Shown in pieces: positions 55,661 through 63,847 of a DNA stretch of 64,000 nucleotides (positions within the stretch are counted from its first letter, which is position 1; every line of letters starts with the position of its first letter). This DNA comes from Gloeocapsopsis dulcis (GTDB lineage Bacteria; Cyanobacteriota; Cyanobacteriia; Cyanobacteriales; Chroococcidiopsidaceae). The notes below the pieces were generated by a model that saw nothing but the letters and a program-made list of their open reading frames with translations, did no database searches and was not told the DNA's origin. A program made the translations under genes and the position numbers. Location: NCBI RefSeq assembly GCF_032163395.1, contig NZ_CP119968.1:605501-669500 (forward strand), in the 5' to 3' direction.

Positions 55661-55689
55661 AAAAAATAGGGCAAGTAACAACTTACCCT
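55661..55689 (-). terminator. Intrinsic terminator after the DUF2231 gene
   Basis: On the minus strand AGGGTAAGT pairs with ACTTGCCCT (one G-U pair), followed by ATTTTTTTATG. It lies about 40 bases past the stop of the 55727-56269 gene. Confidence 0.85.
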
Positions 55690-55726
55690 ACCTCAGAAGC
55701 AGAATTTATCAGTATTATCTGCTTGA

Positions 55727-56269
55727 CTACGGTTGAAGACGGCTTCCTGGACCTACGACACCGATTTTATGGCGGTAGGATAACTCAGCACCAAACCATC
55801 CAGAAACACTTGTGAGAGTACCTACGACAAGCGAAATGACTAATCCCCAAGGTAGTACAGCGGCTTCGTAGTTACCCCAGCGTAAATACAAGTTGATAGC
55901 CGTCAATACCAGTATGGAGACATTAAGAATCATATGCACCCAACCAGCACTACGCTTGCGGACGCGCTCAATCTGTAAGAAATCACTCATCCCAGTAGCT
56001 GCAGCAACTAGCCCAGTCAATAAAGCCGCAACGATCAACCAAAACGAACCTCTAGCCCAGAAAGGATCGCTAGTAAACCAGTAAACAACATCAGTAACTA
56101 AAGCTCCTGCTAAAGATGCTATCGGAAAAATCATAGTAAGCGGATGTAGTGGATGTCCGGCGATCGCAACTGTACTGGGTACGCCAGGATCGCGATATTC
56201 ACTATCGTCACTTTCTATAACTGGTGGAATGTTGGGATATGGTGTTCCCCTTGTTTGCTGTGTTTCCAT
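55727..56269 (-). CDS. DUF2231 family membrane protein
   Basis: A 180-residue integral membrane protein with four predicted helices (starting near ILTMIFPIASLAGALVTDVVYWFT). The conserved DUF2231 motif AGHPLHPLTMIFPIA is present (HPLHP, residues about 38-42), and the later GMSDFL and LSYRHKIGVV fit the family. The N-terminus is a soluble Pro-rich stretch. Heme or iron binding through the His motif has been suggested for relatives, but the function is not established. It lies 50 bases downstream of the DUF2993 gene on the same strand and is followed by a terminator. Confidence 0.88.
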   Translation of the reverse strand: METQQTRGTPYPNIPPVIESDDSEYRDPGVPSTVAIAGHPLHPLTMIFPIASLAGALVTDVVYWFTSDPFWARGSFWLIVAALLTGLVAAATGMSDFLQIERVRKRSAGWVHMILNVSILVLTAINLYLRWGNYEAAVLPWGLVISLVVGTLTSVSGWFGAELSYRHKIGVVGPGSRLQP

Positions 56270-56322
56270 GCGTTCTCCTACTCAAGGAATAAACTAACTG
56301 TTACTTATCTACACTAATAATT

Positions 56323-57063
56323 TCAACCTGATGGAATTTGCTCTACGTGTGCTTGAGCCTGCAAAGTTATTTTGCCTGCTTCTATTTGTAAATTGTTAAT
56401 CCTTAACGTCATTCCTTCCAAGTCAAAGTTGCTTAAATTTAAGATTTCGCTTGTTTCCTCGATTAAGGCTTGCGTTAGTTCGGGTGAAAGTTCCTCTTTA
56501 TCTCCATGTTCGACATTTTCTAAGGTCACTGTTTGTCCGCTGGCACTGACACGTGGCACAGCAGAGAAGGCAACTTGATGCGTTTCCCCTGTTTCCCGCA
56601 GCAGGATACTTGCATTTAGTGCTACTTTGTCTTCCCCTGGTAGGCGAAAATCTACTTGTTGAGCATCAACAGTTACGAGTTGACCATCCACATGGATTTG
56701 CTGCTGTTGCAATTGTTGACGTACATAATCTGAGTTGAACGCCCGATTGATATCTGCTTCTGTTAAAATAGCACGAACACTAGCTTCTGTTGGCTTTGTG
56801 AGTTCAATTTTACCCAGGGCAACACTCAGGGGATTGATAGCAACGCTACTCATTTGCATATCAAGTTCTTCTACGCGGAGATCGCGTTGCATGACTAGCC
56901 CATCACCATCAATATTGACTGAGTCAACTTCTCCTTGAATTAGTTTCAATGGATCAGTTTTAATATCGACGTCCAAGTTTTCAACTTCATCAAGCTGACT
57001 AGCTAATCCGATTTCGGCTACTTTGTTAAGTGCTTCCTCTCCCATTCCAGGCTGGTCAAACAT
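56323..57063 (-). CDS. DUF2993 (LmeA-like) protein
   Basis: A 246-residue protein of the DUF2993 family: GEEALNKVAEIGLASQLDEVENLDVDIKTDPLKLIQGEVDSVNIDGDGLVMQRDLRVEELDM is the family opening; later come RAILTEADINRAFNSDYVRQQL and LEGMTLRINNLQIEAGKITLQAQAHVEQ. Relatives in actinobacteria act on lipid-linked mannan; cyanobacterial members are uncharacterised. No signal peptide is visible from the ATG at 57063. It is upstream of the DUF2231 gene in a likely operon. Confidence 0.85.
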   Translation of the reverse strand: MFDQPGMGEEALNKVAEIGLASQLDEVENLDVDIKTDPLKLIQGEVDSVNIDGDGLVMQRDLRVEELDMQMSSVAINPLSVALGKIELTKPTEASVRAILTEADINRAFNSDYVRQQLQQQQIHVDGQLVTVDAQQVDFRLPGEDKVALNASILLRETGETHQVAFSAVPRVSASGQTVTLENVEHGDKEELSPELTQALIEETSEILNLSNFDLEGMTLRINNLQIEAGKITLQAQAHVEQIPSG

Positions 57064-57228
57064 TACCCGCTATTTTCCTATGAATATAAGTCTATTTCCT
57101 TTGCCAATCTAACGATTTGCTCTTAGCCTTGTATCTGTCAACTGGTGGAAGAAACAGTCATGCAGGTTGTATTCTTTGATGCAACTATGTTTATACAGTT
57201 ACCTTATGATTTAAAGTTTTGCTCATGC

Positions 57229-57249
57229 TTAATCAGTCATAAGGAGGAT
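57229..57249 (+). promoter_or_regulatory. Upstream element shared by two paralogous genes (copy 1)
   Basis: TTAATCAGTCATAAGGAGGA occurs 84 bases before the 57333 start. A near-identical sequence (TTAATCAGTCATAAG followed by AAGGAGGA) lies at 58111-58133, 64 bases before the paralogous gene at 58198. It is either a preserved regulatory element or a trace of the duplication. Confidence 0.5.
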
Positions 57250-57332
57250 GAATCACCAAATTGTGTTATGCGAAGCTCAACATTATTGCAACTTATTCTC
57301 GTTTACAGTAGAGCAATAGGAGAAGTAATAGT

Positions 57333-57905
57333 ATGACAACTACGCTTGATGAGACACACCGCCAGGCGATCGCTAGTAGATTAGCCACTTTAAAAGCAGT
57401 ACAAAACCTAGTAATTAGCAATGAGCAAACATTAAGCTCTGCCATTAGTGATACAGACATTCGCGATCGTCTACAAGATATGCTTAAGGACGATCAAAAG
57501 AATCTTCAAGTAATCGAAAACAGTATTTCCAAGCTTGGTGTTTCGGCTGAAGCACCACAAAAAGTGCAAAAGCTTATTGAAACTGTTCAAAACCTTATGG
57601 CAGGTAATGAATTATCACCATACGAAAAAGTGTTTGAGCATGAAAAATTAAAACACCAACAAGCGATGACTGGTCTTTTAGTTCACAAAGCGGCTCAAGT
57701 TGTTGGGGAAGATTTGGAAGAAGCGATCGGACCTCTCAATCAAGTCAATTTTGAGAATAGAGCACATCAAGAGCAACTCAAAGGAGTGTTAGAAATATTA
57801 AGTACTCGTGAACTTATAGGACGAGATCCCGACCAAGGCGTTTGGGGAAGAGTACAAGACGCGGTATCCGCTTTGAGGGGTGTATTTGGTAGCGTAGCCA
57901 GTTAG
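57333..57905 (+). CDS. Helical protein, paralog of the neighbour's N-terminal domain
   Basis: A 190-residue all-helical protein with a close copy in the N-terminal 190 residues of the next gene. Shared segments are LDETHRQAIASRLATLKAVQ/LDDTKRSALGSKMADLKAIQ, DDQKNLQVIENSISKLGV, and VNFENRAHQEQLKGVLEIL/VNFENRGHQEQFKALLERL. It has no hemerythrin part. Several His and Glu residues are conserved between copies (KLKHQQAMTGLLVHKAAQVV), which could bind a metal, but this is inference. The Shine-Dalgarno sequence is AGGAGAAG. Its relation to the neighbour suggests tandem duplication with later fusion or loss. Confidence 0.75.
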   Translation: MTTTLDETHRQAIASRLATLKAVQNLVISNEQTLSSAISDTDIRDRLQDMLKDDQKNLQVIENSISKLGVSAEAPQKVQKLIETVQNLMAGNELSPYEKVFEHEKLKHQQAMTGLLVHKAAQVVGEDLEEAIGPLNQVNFENRAHQEQLKGVLEILSTRELIGRDPDQGVWGRVQDAVSALRGVFGSVAS

Positions 57906-58110
57906 AACACCAAGGATTTTGTAGTAGTTTAGTTAAATTGTCAGTTTTTTACATTCACCCAAAGACAGGTTTTAGTCAAACATAAATAGCCTTTAAGCTG
58001 CAGCCTTTATCTTTACTCACTGCGTGTTTTTCAAACGTATGAAAGTTAAAGATATAGGCTTGTTTTATTTGAACTAATCTTAATATTTATTATCTATCGA
58101 ACTACAGAAG

Positions 58111-58133
58111 TTAATCAGTCATAAGAAGGAGGA
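58111..58133 (+). promoter_or_regulatory. Upstream element shared by two paralogous genes (copy 2)
   Basis: The counterpart of 57229-57249, with three extra bases before AGGAGGA. It lies within a 290-base gap between the paralogs that otherwise shows nothing recognisable. Confidence 0.5.
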
Positions 58134-58197
58134 ACTAGCTAGAGAACCATAGATATATTTTAAGTTAAGAACACTGGTATAACAGAGAGGAGAAGAA

Positions 58198-59235
58198 ATG
58201 CCGGTAACGCTAGACGATACAAAGCGCTCTGCACTTGGTAGCAAAATGGCAGATCTAAAAGCTATCCAAGAGTTATTAATATTTAGCGAACAACAATTAT
58301 TGTCTGAAGTTAATGACGAGGAGGGTAAAAAAGACCTCCGGAGTATGCTTGAATCCGACCAAAAGAACCTTGGGGTAATTGAAACAGCATATGTTCAGTA
58401 TGGCGTCAAGGGAGAACCAACGTCAACAACACAACAGTTTGTAGAAACTGTAAAGAAATTGATGCAAGGTTCTGAACTGAACACCTATGAAAAGGCTGCG
58501 CAGTTTGAATTGCTTAAGCACAAACAATTTATGACTGGGGTTCTAATTCATAAAGTAGCTCAAGTTATCGGTGCTGATGTGCAAGCAGCAATCAGTCCAA
58601 TCAATACAGTCAACTTTGAAAATCGCGGTCATCAAGAACAATTTAAAGCTCTTCTTGAGCGACTCGGTGTTCGCGAACTCACCGGACAAGAAGCAGATCA
58701 AGGACTATTATCCCGTATCCAAGATGCTGCTGCGGCTGCGACTGGTGTAATTGGTAGCGTTCTCACTCAAGGTTCTGATAAAAAAGACATGAACATTCAG
58801 GATATTATCCGGATGGATCATGCCAAAGTAAATACTTTATATACAGAAATTGGGGCTACCAGCGATCCTCAAAAAATTCAAGAATACTTCGGTCAAATGT
58901 ACAAGGATCTCCTTGCCCACGCCCAAGCCGAAGAAGAAGTTGTTTATCCAGCTGTTCGTCCATACTACGGTGAAAATGACACCCAAGAATTGTATGATGA
59001 GCAAGCTGAGATGAAGACAATGCTGGATCAAATTAAAGCGCTAGATCCTGCATCGTCGGAATTTAAGGATCGAGTCAAGCAGCTCATGGATGTGGTAGGC
59101 GATCACATTCGTCAAGAAGAAAGCACAATGTTTACAGCAATCCGCAACAACTTTAGCGATGAACAAAGCGAGCAACTCGCTACAAAATTTAAAGAAGCTA
59201 AGAGTAAATTGCAAGATCAAATGGCTGCTAGCTAG
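58198..59235 (+). CDS. Hemerythrin-domain protein with duplicated helical N-domain
   Basis: A 345-residue protein. Residues 1-190 are the helical domain shared with the previous gene. Residues about 198-340 are a hemerythrin/HHE domain: IIRMDHAKVNTLYTEI, DLLAHAQAEEEVVYPAVRPYYG, YDEQAEMKTMLDQIKALDPAS and VGDHIRQEESTMFTAI. Most ligand positions for a diiron centre are kept, although Gln stands where an EH pair is usual in the third helix. Such domains bind O2, NO or act in iron and oxidative stress. The Shine-Dalgarno sequence is AGAGGAG and a strong terminator follows. Confidence 0.85.
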   Translation: MPVTLDDTKRSALGSKMADLKAIQELLIFSEQQLLSEVNDEEGKKDLRSMLESDQKNLGVIETAYVQYGVKGEPTSTTQQFVETVKKLMQGSELNTYEKAAQFELLKHKQFMTGVLIHKVAQVIGADVQAAISPINTVNFENRGHQEQFKALLERLGVRELTGQEADQGLLSRIQDAAAAATGVIGSVLTQGSDKKDMNIQDIIRMDHAKVNTLYTEIGATSDPQKIQEYFGQMYKDLLAHAQAEEEVVYPAVRPYYGENDTQELYDEQAEMKTMLDQIKALDPASSEFKDRVKQLMDVVGDHIRQEESTMFTAIRNNFSDEQSEQLATKFKEAKSKLQDQMAAS

Positions 59236-59271
59236 TTAACTAAATAGTTTACAGTTTAGTTAGGGTAAACT

Positions 59272-59303
59272 CCCACCACACACGCTTAGTGGTGGGTTTC
59301 TTT
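59272..59303 (+). terminator. Intrinsic terminator after the hemerythrin gene
   Basis: An 8-bp stem CCCACCAC/GTGGTGGG (59272-59279 with 59289-59296), then TTTCTTTG. The next gene starts 18 bases later, so it may depend on its own promoter or on read-through. Confidence 0.88.
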
Positions 59304-59320
59304 GTCGAGGTCTAATTTTT

Positions 59321-59758
59321 ATGGATGTTCTTGATTTAATTAAGCAAAAATATCAAAAGATAGTAGATTTACTATCAGAACTTTGCAGTCCAGGTATTCA
59401 AAAGAGATATACTATCTTCAATCAACTTAGTCAAGAAATTAACTTGCTTGCAGAATTAGAACAACAAACTTTTTATCCCTTTTTGCGTCAAAGATACCCA
59501 AACCATGACGAGCAAATCATGATAAATGAAGGTGAATATTCTCGAATTCAACAACTTTTAGAGGAGCTTGAGTCTTTTAGTCCTGCTTCAAAGGAATTTG
59601 AGCAAAAATCATCTGATATGCACAATATAGTCAAGTATTACATACAAGAAAAAGTAGATAAAGTTTTATTAGAAGCTAGCAAGTGTTTAACAAATACCGA
59701 ACGACAACAACTTTCTCATGAATTTATTGAAAGGCAAGATTTTTTAAATAACTACTAG
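59321..59758 (+). CDS. Hemerythrin-like protein lacking metal ligands
   Basis: A 145-residue four-helix protein that aligns by eye with the HHE domain of the upstream gene: LLAELEQQTFYPFLRQRYPN corresponds to LLAHAQAEEEVVYPAVRPYY, and LEELESFSPASKEFEQKSSD to LDQIKALDPASSEFKDRVKQ. The His ligands are replaced (His to Lys or Gln in helix 1, to Glu in helix 2, to Tyr in helix 4). It should not bind a diiron centre in the usual way. It may be a structural partner or a decaying copy. It begins right after a terminator. Confidence 0.7.
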   Translation: MDVLDLIKQKYQKIVDLLSELCSPGIQKRYTIFNQLSQEINLLAELEQQTFYPFLRQRYPNHDEQIMINEGEYSRIQQLLEELESFSPASKEFEQKSSDMHNIVKYYIQEKVDKVLLEASKCLTNTERQQLSHEFIERQDFLNNY

Positions 59759-59771
59759 TTTAGGGAGGCAT

Positions 59772-59793
59772 AAAAAAGCCCGCCATTGCGGAC
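59772..59793 (-). terminator. Intrinsic terminator after the SDR gene
   Basis: On the minus strand GTCCGC-AATG-GCGGGC (one G-U pair) is followed by TTTTTTATG. It lies about 30 bases past the SDR stop. Confidence 0.8.
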
Positions 59794-59821
59794 TAAAATC
59801 ATTTCATTGCCATAAATCAGA

Positions 59822-60682
59822 TTAACCATTAACAATCGTACCACCGTTGGGGTGTAGTACTTGTCCAGAAATATATGATGAGTCGTTAGCAGCCAAAAAT
59901 ACGTAACAGGAAGCAACTTCTTCTGGTTGACCAGGACGTTCCATGGGAACTTGTTTACCAAAGTTCGCAACTTTATCTTCTGGAAAAGTAGCAGGAATTA
60001 GAGGAGTCCAAATAGGACCTGGCGCTACAGCATTGACGCGAATTCCTTTTTTTACCAAGCTTTCTGAAAGCGATCGCGTAAAAGCAACAATCGCACCTTT
60101 TGTCGAAGAGTAATCGAGTAACTGCTTATTACCTTTATATGCAGTGACAGAGGTTGTGTTAATGATAGTACTACTTTCATTTAGGTATTTCAGTGCTGCT
60201 TTGGTTAAGTAGAACATTGAGAAAATATTAGTGCGAAATGTTCGTTCCAACTGTTCACTGGTAATATCCTCAATACTTTCTTGCGGATGCTGTTCAGCAG
60301 CGTTGTTAACTAAAATATCAAGTTTGCCAAACTCCTGTACAGTTTGCTCTATAGCTTGCTGACAAAATTTCTCGTCACCAATATCACCAGCGATCGCGAT
60401 CGCACGGCGTCCTTTTTCTTCCACAAGGCGTTTGGTCTCTTTGGCATCATCATGTTCATTTAAGTACATAATCGTGACATCAGCACCTTCTTTAGCAAAA
60501 GCTACTGCAACTGCACGCCCAATACCACTGTCGCCACCAGTAATGACGGCAACTTTACCTAACAACTTACCGCTACCCTGATGCTGAGGGTCGTCAGCCT
60601 TGGGTTTTGGGGTCATTTCTGATTCACGACCTGGTTGTTGATCTTGCTCTTGTGGCGGCTGCAATGATTGTTCTTCTGGCAT
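59822..60682 (-). CDS. SDR-family oxidoreductase (YghA/general-stress type)
   Basis: A 286-residue NAD(P)-dependent short-chain dehydrogenase. A 35-residue Gln/Pro/Glu-rich head precedes the Rossmann domain: VAVITGGDSGIGRAVAVAFA (cofactor motif), ILVNNAAEQHP, the catalytic Ser in IINTTSVTAYKG, YSSTKGAIVAFTRSL (Tyr and Lys) and RVNAVAPGPIWTPLIPATF. This head-plus-domain layout is that of the YghA/GsiB-neighbour class, glucose or aldehyde dehydrogenases often induced by general stress. The substrate is unknown. It lies among several other stress-type genes. Confidence 0.9.
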   Translation of the reverse strand: MPEEQSLQPPQEQDQQPGRESEMTPKPKADDPQHQGSGKLLGKVAVITGGDSGIGRAVAVAFAKEGADVTIMYLNEHDDAKETKRLVEEKGRRAIAIAGDIGDEKFCQQAIEQTVQEFGKLDILVNNAAEQHPQESIEDITSEQLERTFRTNIFSMFYLTKAALKYLNESSTIINTTSVTAYKGNKQLLDYSSTKGAIVAFTRSLSESLVKKGIRVNAVAPGPIWTPLIPATFPEDKVANFGKQVPMERPGQPEEVASCYVFLAANDSSYISGQVLHPNGGTIVNG

Positions 60683-61187
60683 AAATTATTAATCTCCTAA
60701 AGTTTGATTGCTGTGTATGACCAAGACTCACTTTCTTGTTCTTGGGCAAAATATCTTCGTATTTCTCTTACTCAGCCGTAATCTAGCTACGTTAATGTTT
60801 AAAAGACAAATTTCTACGTCCATATTTCTAAGACAAGGCAAACTGCTCTTAATCTCTAAGCACTAAGTTATCTATCAGTTACTTTGACTTTATCGCCCTA
60901 GAGGTGGAAAGCAAACTTTACACTTCTCTTTCTTAAGACATAGAGTCAATTACTATTTATTTCTATTCAAAACTAAAGATATTTATTGTAAGCACTTGTT
61001 AATAAGAAGTAAGTAAAAATAATGGCTGATAATTACTCCTTAATCATTGGCAAGAATAAATATTTATTATGCAGAGTCACTGAGTTTGAGTGATAATGTA
61101 ATTAACCTTACTGTTTCTTAAGAAGTATTTTGTACACAATACTAACCAGAGTAAGATTGCTGTAGTTAAGATGTATGGGCTGGGGCG
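60683..61187. other. AT-rich divergent intergenic region
   Basis: About 500 bases between the divergent SDR and PGM1-like genes. It is AT-rich with no convincing reading frame, RNA or repeat. Two promoters are expected but I cannot place them firmly. Confidence 0.45.
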
Positions 61188-62807
61188 ATGCAAACGTTAG
61201 AACCTTCATCAATAGAAACACAGCATGTCGAAGTATTCAGACAGTTACAATCTCAGTTGCGCGATCGCTGGCCGACGATAGAATTATTTGACCAGAGTGA
61301 TGCAGATATTTTGGTCATTCCTTCTTTAAGTGTAGACCAACGCGAACTGTTAAAAATTCCAGGCTGTCATCACTACGAAGAGCGTTTGCTGTTTTCTTTA
61401 ATTCGGCTGCAGAATCCCCGCACTCGCCTAATATATGTCACATCGCAACCCATCCATCCGAGTGTGATTGACTACTATTTACAGCTTTTACCAGGAATTC
61501 CGTTTTCCCACGCCCGCGATCGCCTACTACTACTTTCTACTTACGATTCTTCACTTAAACCACTTACGCAAAAAATTCTCGAACGCCCGCGCCTAATACA
61601 ACGAATACGTCAAGCAATCGATCTCAAAAATGCCTATATGATTTGCTACAACTCTTCTTTTTTAGAAAGCGAGTTGTCTGTCCGTGTAGGAGTACCATTG
61701 TATGCTTGCGATCCACAGCTATCAATTTGGGGAACAAAAAGTGGCAGTCGGCAAATTTTTGCCGAAAGTGGAGTACCTCATCCTGATGGCAGTGGTAGGG
61801 TGTGGAATGTGCAAGACTTAGCCACAGAAGCGACAAAGCTGTGGGAATGCAAACCTGAACTTAAACGGTTAGTCGTTAAACTCAACGAAGGAATTTCTGG
61901 TGAAGCTAATGCTTTACTTGACTTAAGACCACTCCATCACTTAGCACCACCAAATGCTACACACGAACAACGAATTGAGGCAATTACTCAGCACTTTGGT
62001 GCAATGAGTTTTCAAGCAACATCTGAAAACTGGGCAAATTTTTCAACTCGGATTCCCGAACTAGGAGCAATTGTTGAAGAATTTATTGAAGGAGAAGTTA
62101 AGCGATCGCCCAGCGTCCAAGGTCGAATTACCCCTAGTGGTGAAGTAGAAATTCTCTCAACTCATGACCAAATTTTAGGAGGTCCTGATGGTCAAATCTA
62201 TCTGGGCTGTCGCTTTCCTGCCGATGAAACCTATCGGATGCGCTTGCAGGAATTGGGTATTAAAGTCGGGAAAAAGTTAGCTGAAAAAGGGGCTTTAGAG
62301 AGGTTTGGTGTTGATTTTATTGCCGTACAACAACCAAATCATAATGGAGGACAACACTGGGACTTACAAGCAATTGAAATTAATCTGCGTAAAGGTGGGA
62401 CAACTCATCCTTTTATGACACTGAAACTCCTCACTAATGGACGTTATCATCCTGCAACTGGAATATTTTATAGTCCCCACGGTCGTCCTAAATACTACAT
62501 TGCCACTGATAATTTGCAGAAAGAACGCTACTGTGGTTTACTTCCCAGTGATTTGATGGACATTATTGCTTATCATCGGCTACATTTTGATACCGGAACT
62601 GAAACAGGCACAGTATTTCATCTTATGGGTTGTCTTTCGGAGTTTGGCAAACTAGGCTTAACTAGCATTGGCGATTCTCCCCAACAAGCTGAGGAGATTT
62701 ATAACAAAGTCGTGAAAATTTTAGATGAAGAAACTCGGCACAATTCTAATAACCATACTTGGGAATTAGATGCTTGTGGTCCTATTATTTGGAATGGGAC
62801 AACTTGA
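61188..62807 (+). CDS. ATP-grasp protein, PGM1-like peptide-ligase family
   Basis: A 539-residue protein. The N-terminal third (DILVIPSLSVDQRELLKIPG, NPRTRLIYVTSQPIHPSVIDYYLQLLPG) is shared with PGM1 (pheganomycin peptide ligase) and many bacterial homologs. The middle is ATP-grasp-like: LKRLVVKLNEGISGEANALL (Lys and Gly-loop), GAIVEEFIEGEVKRSPSVQG and WDLQAIEINLRKGGTTHPFM (the Glu-x-Asn Mg site). A C-terminal PGM1_C-like part ends the protein. Family members join peptides or amino acids; the product here is unknown. No biosynthetic partner genes are adjacent. Confidence 0.85.
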   Translation: MQTLEPSSIETQHVEVFRQLQSQLRDRWPTIELFDQSDADILVIPSLSVDQRELLKIPGCHHYEERLLFSLIRLQNPRTRLIYVTSQPIHPSVIDYYLQLLPGIPFSHARDRLLLLSTYDSSLKPLTQKILERPRLIQRIRQAIDLKNAYMICYNSSFLESELSVRVGVPLYACDPQLSIWGTKSGSRQIFAESGVPHPDGSGRVWNVQDLATEATKLWECKPELKRLVVKLNEGISGEANALLDLRPLHHLAPPNATHEQRIEAITQHFGAMSFQATSENWANFSTRIPELGAIVEEFIEGEVKRSPSVQGRITPSGEVEILSTHDQILGGPDGQIYLGCRFPADETYRMRLQELGIKVGKKLAEKGALERFGVDFIAVQQPNHNGGQHWDLQAIEINLRKGGTTHPFMTLKLLTNGRYHPATGIFYSPHGRPKYYIATDNLQKERYCGLLPSDLMDIIAYHRLHFDTGTETGTVFHLMGCLSEFGKLGLTSIGDSPQQAEEIYNKVVKILDEETRHNSNNHTWELDACGPIIWNGTT

Positions 62808-62957
62808 GGTGCTAATAGCAATAGCTTTTATACCTAAAGGAAGTACCTGCACAAGAAATCTCTAAGTCATGATAAAGACAGTGCCACGGTCAAGCTAAAA
62901 CTGATTAGTAATCAGATAAAACCTGGTGTAAAAACATAATTCTACCAGGAGTTAATC

Positions 62958-63737
62958 ATGTCAAACAACGTCAAAGAACAAATTACAACTGACTTAAAAC
63001 AAGCTAAGGAAACAGGTCAACTCAGAGCATCTCGAATTCGCGAGATTGTTCAAAATGCTGTTTCCCAAGTGACAGGCGAATTTAAATCAGGCTCGAATGA
63101 AATTCGTTCGCTTGTTAAAGATGCTGTCTCAGCTGTTGTTGAAAACATTCAGCAACAAGGAGGAGATCTCAAAGAAGAAATTACAGCTTCAATTGAAGGT
63201 GCAATTGATGGCGTTACTAGCTTACGCCGCAAAGAAAACGCCAAAACTCATGCTGAAGTTAAAGAATTACAAGCAAAACTTGATTCTGAAGAAGAAGAAT
63301 TGCAACAGGAAATTGAAAGACTTTTAGGAGATATTGAAGATACCGGAAAGGAAACTGCACCTAATATTAAAGCAGCGATAGAATCTGCAATTAACACACT
63401 GAAAAATAGTGAGGAAGCTGCAATCCTGCAAAAGCGTTATGCACAACTCCAAGCCCAGGCAGCAATTTTACGTGCCAACTTAGCTGCACGTTACGGAGGA
63501 AGACACGAAGAAGTCAAAGAATATTTAGATGAAGCTAAAACTTGGTACAGCAAAACACGCGCCCAAGCTGAACCTATGGCTGAACAAGTTGAACAAAAGC
63601 GATCGCAATTAGAAGAAAAAATGGGAGATGCTGGGGTTGCGATCGCGAAAAAAGAAAGACAACTCAAAAACGTTCTCAGAGAATTGCTACAAACAGCAAG
63701 TGAACTCTTGCGAGATAAAAAGCCACCTTCGCCATAA
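62958..63737 (+). CDS. Long coiled-coil, LEA-like protein of unknown function
   Basis: A 259-residue protein that is almost entirely charged and helical. Its Ala/Glu/Lys/Gln-rich sequence includes REIVQNAVSQVTGEFKSGSN, LRRKENAKTHAEVKELQAKL and EKMGDAGVAIAKKERQLKNV. The N-terminal half repeats a V-x-x-AVS-V pattern (IRSLVKDAVSAVVENI). It has no signal or membrane segment. I do not recognise the family with confidence; the composition resembles desiccation or membrane-stress proteins. A strong terminator follows, so it is monocistronic. Confidence 0.75.
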   Translation: MSNNVKEQITTDLKQAKETGQLRASRIREIVQNAVSQVTGEFKSGSNEIRSLVKDAVSAVVENIQQQGGDLKEEITASIEGAIDGVTSLRRKENAKTHAEVKELQAKLDSEEEELQQEIERLLGDIEDTGKETAPNIKAAIESAINTLKNSEEAAILQKRYAQLQAQAAILRANLAARYGGRHEEVKEYLDEAKTWYSKTRAQAEPMAEQVEQKRSQLEEKMGDAGVAIAKKERQLKNVLRELLQTASELLRDKKPPSP

Positions 63738-63763
63738 ATATTGCTTGAATTATCCCATAAAAT

Positions 63764-63795
63764 AACCGTACTTTAAAGTTAAGTACGGTTTTATT
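63764..63795 (+). terminator. Intrinsic terminator
   Basis: A 10-bp stem AACCGTACTT/AAGTACGGTT (63764-63773 with 63781-63790), then TTATTATCTT. It follows the coiled-coil gene by about 27 bases. Confidence 0.85.
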
Positions 63796-63847
63796 ATCTT
63801 CCACCACAATATTATTATCACACCCACCATTCTAAGTACTATTTAAG

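Noticed and set aside
57145-57336. 63-codon frame before the first helical paralog
   Set aside because: It overlaps the shared upstream element and has no conserved features.
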